Below, one piece after another: positions 55,601 to 64,000 of a stretch of 64,000 nucleotides of DNA. The position numbers and the translations under genes are program-made. Position 1 is the stretch's first letter, and each line of letters starts with the position of its first letter. The notes under the pieces are model-generated. The model searched no databases. It had not been told where the DNA came from and saw nothing but the letters and a program-made list of their open reading frames with translations. This stretch comes from Phoebastria nigripes (taxonomy: Eukaryota; Chordata; Aves; Procellariiformes; Diomedeidae), in assembly GCA_035582835.1 (NCBI GenBank), contig JAYKAV010001887.1:2826769-2890768 (forward strand). Direction: 5' to 3'.

Positions 55601-58600
55601 GTATGCAGGGTCCCCAGGGCAGCTCCCTGCCTGGATGCCACCGGCCAGGTCATGGACCAGGCCACGAGGTGCTCCTGGCACGGAGACAGCACAGCGTGGT
55701 CTTGCAAAGGGGCTTTGTGCAGGTGGGGAACCTGTGGAGAGAGGTGCAGAGGAAGGCAGCAGTGGGGTGGACCTGACCCCCACTGCATGGCTCTGGTTCT
55801 GCAATTTTGCACATATCAAACGTTTCATATCTTGATCTTTTTGATGCAAAAGCCCTCCTAAAAGACAACAGAAAAGCCCCACGCCTCCAAGGCTTTGCAA
55901 AAGACCTCGAATAGCTGCAAATGTGTCCCTGCCACCGCATCCGCCAGCACAGGGCTGTCACACCAGGCTGTCGCCGCTGCAGCGGCTGTAGACCACCAGG
56001 CACTGCACCTCCCGTCCAGGGTGCCAACAGGGTACGTGGGCACTATTCCTGCCGCTGTAACCCACGGTAAATAGTCCCTTACACCACAAACTGTTCAAAG
56101 CATCGCTGCCCTCTCCCCCACAATCTCAGTTTCCTTGAATTAAGGCCCATAAAACCATTGCAACGCAATGCATCACGCCTGCAGCAGGCTTGTGCTTGCC
56201 AGCTCTCCCGAGGGACTCTCGCCCCGCGGGGTCCAGCGCTGAAGGTGGATGTGCTGAGTCCCTGCGGTAGATGCCGAACCACGTTCCTGCCTTCCCTGGA
56301 AGGGTTTGAAATTATGCCTAGCTCTGCCAAGCTGTGAAAAGGACAAGTGCCAGGAATGGATTTTCTCATGCCTGAACGTTTGTGGTTCTTGCTGCCACAG
56401 CCCTCCATCTCAGTAAGAGCTCACCTGGGACCGGATTAGAAAATTATTCGGGTGCTGATCTCATTTGGTNCTATTCTCTTGCAAAAATAAAACACCTTGT
56501 GGTTCGCTTTTCAGATTCCCCAGGCTTTTGAATGTGGATGGGTTGGCAGCAGAGCCACTTCTTTTCAGAGAAGTGGCATTAATAGCGCAGGGAGAAGTTG
56601 CCTGTAGTTTATTACATACAGTAACACCCTATTCTATCCCAAAAGCCTTTCATCTGAAAAGCTGGCACCCACAGATTACCCAAAACTACCCCCACACAAA
56701 AAGAGATGTGATGAGCAAATCAGGATGGCACAATTTGTTTCCAATCCTGGGGCAATAAGAAAGGTTTTCCATCCAATTGCCCTTATGTTATTCAGCCGGC
56801 GTAATGTTCCAACTGTACATCTGGGGAGTAACGCAGCATCCTCTCAGTCCAAGACCAAGGATTAAAAAACAATCAGGAAAGGGAGAACACAACAACGAGG
56901 GCAGGACCCCGGTGCCATCCCCATCCTGAGGAGCTCTCACCCCAGCCACCACCACGGAGACTTCTCAGGGCTTTGGCCAGCACTATCAGAACATGAGTCA
57001 GATCAAACAAATTGCCTTTCCTTCCTTCACATTATTCCCTCTACACTATAGCAAGCATCGGGCTGGATAGCAAAAAAGCCATCCAACTCACTGCATGATT
57101 AAGCACAAAATAAATACCTACAACTATTCTCAGCTCAGATGCCTATTAAGAAAATTGTATAAAGTGTAAACTGTACTTGCACGTGAAAACCAATGATGAG
57201 TTGTAGCACGCAAGGAAATGAGTCAGTAGGAAATTAAACACAACTTACTATTTTCTCAATGTAAAAAAGCCACAAGCAGGATTAATCCTTTTGTGCATAT
57301 CTAAAGGTGATCCTCAGATCGCCCACACAGAGAGCCAGTTCTCCGTTTTGCCATGTTATTGCAGCCCTTTTTAATGATTCATGATGAAGAGCTTCAAAGA
57401 GCTCCAAGCCCTGACAACAGTCCCGGATCCGACCTACTCATTCTCATCTCAGCAAAAAATCCTTCTTGGTGAATAATTTAGGCCTATGAAGAGAGCTGCC
57501 TTAAAACTATTCCCAAGAGAAGGAGCAGTGTCTAGAATTTAATCTCATCATGGAAATAAAAATAAAAAGAAAATATCAAAAGAAAGCATCGACTGCAACA
57601 ACAATACAAGCCTTATTTTGCAGAATTCATCCGTTGTGAAACTCCACAGAAGGGAACACAGCTGTTTTCCCTGAAATATGTTTCATGTTTCCAGAGACCA
57701 AAGATGAAATCCAAAGCTTTGACTTTCAACTTACGATAGACAAATACACGCAAGGATGACACAACTACTGTTCACGGCTATTGAGGGAAGAAAAAGGCCA
57801 TTTAGAGCTAAAGGTGAAAACACGGACTTGACCACAGCCTGTAGCATATCCTCTGCTAACTAAGGACAGCACCGCGGGAGCAGGCTTGCAACACCCTCCC
57901 GAAATCTGAGGCAATTCTCCCCTCGCTTCAAGCTTAGGATTGAGTATTTTATATTTGCTCTGTTGCAAGGGCTGAGGGCCCGTGCACTGCAGGAGGCTCA
58001 CACCACCTCTCCCATATAACAAATTGCATCTGGTGCTGAAAACAAAACGGTTACAGCACCAAAAAGGCATAAAAACCAAAGTGTAGCACCCAAGAAAAGA
58101 AAGATACGTACAACATACATCGCATCTGTGCACCTCCACCTTAATGCTGAATTTTCTAGTGAGCGTTTAAGTCCAATTCCTCTCCCAGATTCCTGGCACA
58201 ATATGCAGGGATTATGTCACGTCACTTCAAATGCTTAATCTTCTCCTTGACGGGCTGATTGGGATATTCTTACACATTAAACTCAGATTAGCCATTCGCA
58301 TCAGTTTGCTTCAACAGCAATAAGTAGCTTCAGTTTCATGGCCATTTTACAAAGATTTCTCACCATGACTGGCATCTTCATCTTCCATGTACGAAAGGCT
58401 ATGACATTTTGAAGGAGACTTAATCCAAATTGTAGCTCGCTCTGAACTCGAAATAACCAGCATAACCGAAACCAGCAATACTGAAATATTTCTAATACTG
58501 GTAACAATTATAATAGTATATCTTCTGGTCCCTGGGATGNAGAGAAATATCTAAGGAACCCTCTCTGTGTGGTGGGTCAGGATGTTGTGTGCACCCTCAG

Positions 58601-61600
58601 CGGGAGGAAAAGCCTCACCCAAGGGCGGGTCGGGGCACAGACCCCATCCAAATCTTGTTTCAGCACAAAGACAGAAATGCCCTTGCACTGGCAGACACAA
58701 GGGCTCGTCTGGAGCCCTCCCGTTTTCATGCTGACACTGTTTATTTTTGGGGTGAGCCGCTCTGTTCCTATAGCTCCTGCTTCAAAAGGCCTCGGGGATG
58801 GCAACGTGTGTCTGGGGTTTGTCTCCATGTCTTGGAGCGCAAATGCTCCAGCTCAGCTACATGTCGTGCTCAGCATGAAACATTTCTACTTCCAGGTGGC
58901 CAAAAATAGCGAAGATTTTGCTTCAAATGATAATCCTGTTGCTAAAACTCTTCTTTCTTATTTTAGGAGGAGACAACCACTCATCCCTGCCCTCCATGCT
59001 GCAAACCACCCTCCCGGGGGTGGCAAATCACCGCTGGTCCCACCAGGTCTTACCCTCAGAGGCAAAGCCAGGCTTCACCCTTGGTTTGCCAGGGAGCCTT
59101 ATGCTGGGGCAGAGACCTGAAAAGAATAGTTAATGAGATGTAAGGACAGGCCTTTCACCAGCGACAATGCCCCTCTAATTAGCCGGACAAAGCGGGGGCT
59201 ACGCTCTGTGCACAGGTATGGTTATGCTCCCTCGGGGACGGGCACGGCTCTCTGAGCATGCCCCATCTGCAGAGCTGAGGACAACAGCTAGACCTTGATG
59301 ACTACATGGTCTGAAACACTCCTTTTGTGGGGGGCAAAACCCAAGCCCTAATTAGTTACCATGCAATCGAGTGGCTTTGTGAGGGCTGAAATGGATGCTT
59401 CGACCGGCGCTCACCCCGCGGCTTGCCTGGCACAGCCTTCCCCANCCGTGTGAAACGCCAGCTGCTTGCTGAAACACGTTTGCTGAGGCTTAAAAGATCT
59501 GCTGGAGATACCGCAGGCANACGAAGCACCAGCGTATGCAGAGCCGCTCGGCCTATGCTTGCACAAATCAAATATATCTGGATGATCAGGGTTTCATTTG
59601 GGGCAGACTGCGGTGAATTCCATATACGTTTCCTTTCCCTCAAATCCTTTGCTAAAACTTCTTCCTCTTCCGTGATCGCCATTTTAAGATAGGGCAGGTG
59701 TCAGAGACAGCTGTACATGGCCACCAAAATCTGTCACACCAGGCAAGAGACACCTTTGAGCTCTCAGAAATAATTACAATCAAAGCGAGCGCTTGGCATA
59801 AAGACACTGAACTGCTCGGGCGCATAGTGAGCAGTTACCGTATTTACACACACACCTCAAATACATCCATTTCTACATGTAAATTGGAATTAAAGCATCA
59901 CTTTGCTTATTCAATAGCTAATAAGCTTGGCTCTTTCAACACGAATAAGAGTCATACAAGAACGAGGGATTCGCTTTTGGAAAGCTCAAGAATTTCCTTC
60001 AATATTTCTCCAGCCTGTACGCGAGATTCCTGGTTTGGGGGAAGTTCAAATTGCTGTCAGCTAAAGCTGCACCCACGATTTTATTAGTAGAGGGGGAGGG
60101 AAAATGCCTTTCCCTTCCCACAACTTCCCCCAAGACTGTTCCTGCGCGCGGTGGAGAGGAGGCTGCATGGAGGGAATTACCCTGAGCCGCAGCAGGGCAG
60201 GATTACAGCCCTGGATGGGATGCGGATCAGTTTAAGCCAACTCTCCCCGGTGCCCAGTGAGCATCCTCACCATCCAGCCAACAATGACGCTGAAATAAGC
60301 CTTTTGTACTCTCCTGCAGTTTTTTTCTTCCATATATAAGGAATTGGATAAAAACAATTTATTTCAAAAGTTTGAACTGAGATCTGCCATGCCTCAGGTG
60401 CACGTTTTTATCACCAGGCTGTGGAACAAACCTCTCTCTTTAGCCCTGTTGGCATTTAATAACACACACCCCAAAGCATCCCTAGCAGGGTGCAATGAGA
60501 GCCTTGGGAGCTGGTTTAGAGCTGTGCAGTGCAAATGCAAGTACCCAAAGCATAACAAAAACTATCATACCATCCCCCCCCACCCCATTGCACCAGTAGC
60601 AGCCACACAAACCTGCCTGGGAACGGGTCTTTCACCCCAAAAGCTCCCTGCCACGTCGGCCGCCCACCCCTGCTCCCCCATCCCATGCAGGGCAGCGGCG
60701 AGCCGGCAGCGGAGGCAGGCTGTTCCTGGCGTGTCGGCACGTCTCGCATGAAACCCAGGGCCAGGAACAAGGCAGCTGCCTGCGCTGCCTGTGTGCAACG
60801 TGCAGGCTGTGTGTGGTAAGGCTGTACTCACAGCCTGCCAACACCCAGGCCGGGAACGCGGCGGGGATGGCTGCTGCCAATGGGAGCCGGCAGGAACGAA
60901 GCCATGTGGGAAACTTAAAATGCAAGCGGAGCTGGGAGTGCGTGGCGTGTCCTTCCCAAGCGCTGCCTGAACTGGCAGGATGGCTGGTTTCGGTCGGTTT
61001 TAATAACATGGATGGGTGTGTGAGCAGGGAGTGTGGGCAGTGGTGTGCTGGGAGAGGGGCTGAGATGAACTGGGGATCAGCAGAGACATTTATCTGCAAT
61101 ATGTTTTGAATACATTACTATGAAGGAGATTAGAGACCCAACTCTGATCTTCACCCATCTCAGTTACACAGGCAAAAATCTGGAATCTGGATTTTAAAGA
61201 TGCTATTGTAGCCGTTGCTGAAATCAGAAACAGACTGCAAGGGAGAGGGAACAGTATTTACATCCATGAAGTTCCTGCGTGTTGCTACCCTGTTCTTCAC
61301 AGAGCAAAACATTGCTGGAGTGTTCATTAAAGCAACCCAAAATTGATCTTATTTCCTGAAACATTCCACATGCTAAATCCACCTAACAATGCTCTTAGGA
61401 ATATTTTTTTTTCCCCTGTTTAATTCACTAAGATTTCCTTTAGATCTGGAAGCCTGTTAAAGCTAGAAAATAATGTTAAAGTCAACAGGTGACACCCCTC
61501 CCCAGGTGAGACTTCTCCANATCTTATTTCCAAGGTGCATGGGAATTTCTGCAGAGCCTGGGCTCCCCTGGAGCCCTCACAAGCGGGGATTTTTTTTCCC

Positions 61601-61649
61601 CACCTAGCAGCCCCCTTCACACAAATACCCCCCCACACACACAGAGCAA
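52652..61649. other. Intergenic DNA upstream of CXCL14, no supported gene
   Basis: GC rises in patches. Overlapping frames on opposite strands at 53372-53960 (184 and 192 codons) and a 187-codon plus frame at 55298-55861 lie in GC-rich sequence where stops are rare, and each contains an N. The stretch 56.8-57.7 kb is AT-rich with no long frame. No recognisable exon precedes CXCL14. Confidence 0.65.
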
Positions 61650-61727
61650 ACCTCCTCCTGCTGAGAAACGTCCCAGCGGGGCAGGAGCAGCCGCCCCATC
61701 GCCTGCGCTCCCACCCCCGGGATGCTC

Positions 61728-61751
61728 GGGGCGGGGNGGGGGGGGGGAGGG
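61728..61751 (+). other. G-rich tract with G-quadruplex potential
   Basis: Four or more runs of at least three G occur with one-base interruptions (GGGG C GGGG N, a long G run, A, GGG). This fits the usual G-quadruplex pattern. One base is uncalled, and G runs are error-prone in assemblies, so the exact length is unreliable. Confidence 0.6.
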
Positions 61752-61837
61752 TCTCCCGGGGCAGGAGCGGCCGCGGGGTGCCGGTCCCCTCCCTCCCCCC
61801 GGGGCTGAGGAAGCGGAGGGAGCCGTGGAGTTGTTCT

Positions 61838-61851
61838 GCATATTAATGAGC
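61838..61851 (+). promoter_or_regulatory. Candidate POU/homeodomain site in the CXCL14 promoter
   Basis: TGCATATTAATGAG is an AT-rich island inside very GC-rich DNA, about 25 bp upstream of the TATA-like box. It combines an octamer-like half (TGCATA) with a homeodomain core (TTAAT or TAATGAG). The position suggests a promoter-proximal activator site. The bound factor is not identifiable from sequence alone. Confidence 0.35.
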
Positions 61852-61875
61852 CGGGAGCAAGGGCAGCGGGAGCTG

Positions 61876-61883
61876 TTTTAAAA
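61876..61883 (+). promoter_or_regulatory. CXCL14: Probable TATA-like box of CXCL14
   Basis: The palindromic TTTTAAAA sits inside the CpG island, about 255 bp upstream of the ATG. It is the only TATA-like element in the proximal GC-rich promoter. Transcription would start about 25 to 32 bp downstream, near 61905 to 61912, which is where the 11-bp tandem array begins. The start site is inferred from spacing only. Confidence 0.55.
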
Positions 61884-61904
61884 GAGGACAAGGGGAGGGA
61901 AGCG

Positions 61905-61992
61905 GCAGAGCGCAGGCAGAGCGCAGGCAGAGCGCAGGCAGAGCGCAGGCAGAGCGCAGGCAGAGCGCAGGCAGAGCGCAGGCAGAGCGCAG
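61905..61992 (+). repeat. 11-bp tandem repeat, eight perfect copies
   Basis: GCAGAGCGCAG is repeated eight times without mismatch and is followed by GCAGCAGC. The array lies about 22 bp downstream of the TATA-like box and 144 bp upstream of the CXCL14 ATG, so it probably begins at or near the transcription start and occupies the 5' UTR. Because 11 is not a multiple of 3, the minus strand reads as a protein with an 11-residue period (ALPALCLRSAC type). That reading is an artefact of the repeat and not a gene. Confidence 0.95.
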
Positions 61993-62135
61993 GCAGCAGC
62001 ACCGCCGGGAGCCGCTCTCCTCTCCCTGGCGACATCCAGCCCCGGGGACAAGGGGATCTGGGGGGGGGCCCCGAACCCGAAGCGAGCAAGCACATTAAAA
62101 TCCCCGGCGTCTCTTTAGGTACCTGCTGCCTCACC

Positions 62136-62199
62136 ATGAAGCTCCTGACAGCAGCTTTGCTTCTGCTGTTCATCGCGATGTGCCTAGCCAGCGCAGAAG
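62136..62199 (+). CDS. CXCL14: CXCL14 coding exon 1 (signal peptide)
   Basis: This exon encodes the N-terminus of the secreted CXC chemokine CXCL14 (BRAK). The 64 nt give 21 codons plus one base. The peptide starts MKLLTAALLLLFIAMCLASA, a typical cleavable signal peptide with one early lysine, a leucine-rich core and small residues before the cleavage site. The ATG has A at -3, a good Kozak context, and no ATG lies between the predicted transcription start and this one. The exon ends at a canonical donor (G then GTAAGT) in phase 1, which joins exactly to exon 2 to make a glycine codon. As I recall, the human protein has a longer N-terminus; this start aligns with its internal Met before the leucine stretch. 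CXCL14 is constitutively expressed in epithelia and attracts monocyte-lineage cells (family knowledge). The identification is strong because exon 2 carries the mature CXCL14 sequence. Confidence 0.95.
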
Positions 62200-63078
62200 G
62201 TAAGTTGGTTTATTCTGCTTATTCCCATGTAAACCTCTTTTCCAGGGGGTTGCTTTTCCAGGAATTTTTATTCGCCTCTCGATAGCCTTGAGTTGGATTT
62301 AGCTGTCCCCTGCATGTTGGGAAAAGTGATGTATTGTGTCTGTGGGGTAAGGTAGCTGCAAGTTATTTAAAGGTGGAAGTAGAGGTAAAATACATGCAAC
62401 AAAGTTGAGTCTTCATTGCAAGCCAAATAGCCCCAACTCACAGCGTGGGAGGTCACGCCGTGTTCTCTGTTATTCAAGAATATAGCTCAAATATCTCCTT
62501 CGAAACTGAGGGTGGTTTTCACAGGGAAAATAGAGCAGAGCTGGATGTGATGNGATAGCACAAATTCCACCGGGTGTGCCAGTGTGCATTTGCTGCTGTG
62601 CACAAAAATGATAGTTAAACACTCAGCTTTTGTCTGGCTGCGAATGCACCACAGCATCCGTGCAAGGAGAAATGACTGGAAGTCCTACAAAGTCCAAGAG
62701 ANGTGAGCGAATGAGAAAGTAGCTGAGATGTGCTTTTGCTTGCTCAGTTTAAAGCGAGTTCTGACTCTTTCCTTTTGTTAAATACAATTACATTTAATCC
62801 CAGCAGGTGCACTTTAAAAAGATCTCATATTTACTAAGCCTCAGAACATACACAGTGCTCTAAAACATAATTCCCAGAAAGTCACTACCTTTTCCTGGGA
62901 TATAGCAAAGAAAATACTACTCTTTTTAAGCTCAACAGCATTACAAAATTCAGCTTTTCCCACTGAGGCTTGAAAGACCAAAAACTGAAGTTTGTGTGCA
63001 CACATAGGCTGGCGGGGAAGGGACGCTTGGTATGCAGGAGGCTTTGCAAGGCACATGAGAAAATGCTTTCTCTTGTAG
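62200..63078 (+). other. CXCL14: CXCL14 intron 1
   Basis: This is an 879-bp phase-1 GT-AG intron between the signal-peptide exon and the CXC exon. It contains two isolated N bases and no recognisable repeat. Near its 3' end an ATG lies in frame with exon 2, six codons upstream of the mature sequence and without an intervening stop (ATGCTTTCTCTTGTAG). Normal splicing removes it. Confidence 0.9.
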
Positions 63079-63184
63079 GCGTAAAGTGCAAATGTTCAAG
63101 AAAAGGTCCTAAAATAAGGTTCTCTAATGTACGGAAGCTGGAAATAAAACCGAGGTACCCGTTTTGCGTGGAAGAGATGATTAT
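63079..63184 (+). CDS. CXCL14: CXCL14 coding exon 2 (CXC motif, first half of the mature chemokine)
   Basis: This 106-nt exon lies between a TCTTGTAG acceptor and a GTAAGTT donor. It starts in phase 1 and ends in phase 2. With exon 1 it gives residues 22 to 56 plus two bases of the next codon. The mature protein begins [20 protein letters not shown], with the CXC motif at Cys25 and Cys27 and the third disulfide cysteine at Cys51 within YPFCVEEM. There is no ELR motif before the CXC, and the N-terminus before the first cysteine is very short, both hallmarks of CXCL14. The match to human CXCL14 ([12 protein letters not shown], then KLE-KP-YP-C-E) is nearly colinear. The fourth cysteine and the C-terminal helix are missing because exons 3 and 4 lie past the window end, not because the gene is broken. 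The whole protein is normally about 97 to 111 residues. Confidence 0.96.
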
Positions 63185-64000
63185 GTAAGTTTTCCTTCAT
63201 TTATTGCTTTCTGTTTCCCTATCAGCTGAATTGCTTTACCTTATACTGCAAATTCCTTCTTTGTTCTTTGTTTTTCTCATGCCCTGGCATGCTAATTTCT
63301 GGGAATAGGCATTTGCTATATCAGATGCAATAAAATGTGCAATTCTGACCAAAAACCCAGCTATCATTTTTCGACATAATTTTTTTGCTCAAAGAAATAT
63401 TTACAGAACAGGTAGCGATAAAAGGATAATCATTAATTCAAGTGAAGATAGGAACAAATCCTACTGCAAACCGCCTGATATAAAATCCCCAACTATTTAC
63501 TCAAGTTATTTGGGGCATGCAGAGTAAGAACATGAGCAGAGTTTGGTCCATCGTGGTTTCTGCAAGGAAGAGTTATCCCAACCAGAGTCAGATTTTTGCC
63601 TGCGTTGTACCAGAGCCATCCCCTTGCATTCGATGGGATTACCTAGCACATAAGAAAATGCTTTCCTCCCCGTCTCACTGCAAGCCGTGACCAATGCTGC
63701 CGTGAAATCTCAAAGTGATGTAGTGACTAACCGAACCAAGGCAGGTACGGGGATTTTTGACATCTCTGATGACTGCCTCAAAAGGAGGGGTTTTTTTTAG
63801 ATTTTAAATATGGGTGGTTTGTGGGGTTTTTTTGTCCCGTTTTGGATATTTTAAGATCCCCCAACAAAACACCATCCAACCAGCACGTGGGGCTGGATAA
63901 CGACCAGAAGGGCAGATTAGCCAAGAAGACTGCACCGAGCCCCTCTGCCACCTAAGAGGGGGGGAAAAGGGTCCCAAGAGCAGCTCCACCCCCAGAACAC
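63185..64000 (+). other. CXCL14: CXCL14 intron 2, 5' part
   Basis: This sequence follows the exon 2 donor and runs to the window end. I looked for the next coding segment, which should begin by completing an isoleucine codon and carry the fourth cysteine, and did not see it. Intron 2 is therefore at least 816 bp. It holds short T runs near 63790 and 63829 and no repeat I recognise. Confidence 0.85.

Larger units (their letters stand above)
61650..62115. promoter_or_regulatory. CXCL14: CpG island over the CXCL14 promoter and 5' UTR
   Basis: The segment is strongly GC-rich with dense CpG, in contrast to the AT-rich flanks. It contains an SP1-type GGGGCGGGG at 61728-61736, long G runs to about 61751 interrupted by an N at 61737, C-rich tracts near 61785-61800, and a second G run near 62060. 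It covers the predicted core promoter and most of the 5' UTR, ending just before the start codon. Confidence 0.8.

Noticed and set aside
57745..57775. CGCAAGGATGACAC, identical to 14 nt of U6 snRNA, preceded by an ACGATA as in U6
   Set aside because: The flanks do not match U6, the spacing between the two short matches is wrong, and no terminal T run follows. Most likely coincidence, at best a heavily decayed fragment.
61604..62173. A 189-codon minus-strand frame with an 11-residue internal repeat (ALPALCLRSAC type)
   Set aside because: It is the antisense of the 11-bp array and the CXCL14 promoter and exon 1. The protein periodicity is forced by the DNA repeat.
1..64000. Bacterial-type systems, CRISPR arrays, phage or integrated viral genes
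   Set aside because: No direct-repeat/spacer arrays, no dense co-directional coding, and no retroviral gag/pol/env-like frame. All strong signals are those of vertebrate nuclear DNA.

Overview
This window reads as bird genomic DNA. It is a long intergenic stretch that ends in the 5' part of one vertebrate gene. The evidence for a bird is a CR1 LINE 3' end of the sauropsid type, very few interspersed repeats, short microsatellites, and a chemokine gene whose signal peptide and mature start fit avian CXCL14. There is no bacterial, viral or plasmid gene organisation: no operons, no Shine-Dalgarno-spaced genes and no CRISPR. About 45 isolated single N bases are scattered through the window, which points to ambiguous calls in a draft assembly.

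Positions 1 to about 61.6 kb contain no coding exon I can support. What can be seen there is a few simple repeats, an ancient retroposon remnant near 14.8 to 15.0 kb, a truncated CR1 on the minus strand near 52.6 kb, two isolated CpG-rich patches near 28.4 and 45.0 kb, and several AT-rich, homeodomain-site-rich blocks that look like candidate conserved non-coding elements. The open reading frames in this part, up to 222 codons, match no family I know and look like chance frames.

The right end holds the promoter, exon 1, intron 1, exon 2 and start of intron 2 of CXCL14 on the plus strand. A CpG island at about 61.65 to 62.11 kb carries a G-run/SP1-type cluster, a POU/homeodomain-like site, a TTTTAAAA box and, directly downstream, eight perfect copies of an 11-bp repeat at the predicted transcription start and 5' UTR. 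Exon 1 encodes the signal peptide. Exon 2 encodes the CXC motif and third cysteine. The remaining exons lie beyond the window. In human, the CXCL14 5' side faces SLC25A48 across a large intergenic interval, so the 62 kb upstream is probably the equivalent interval. That placement is inference from remembered synteny.

I found no undescribed multi-gene system. The best items for a second look are the 11-bp array at the CXCL14 start site, the candidate regulatory blocks and the isolated CpG clusters.
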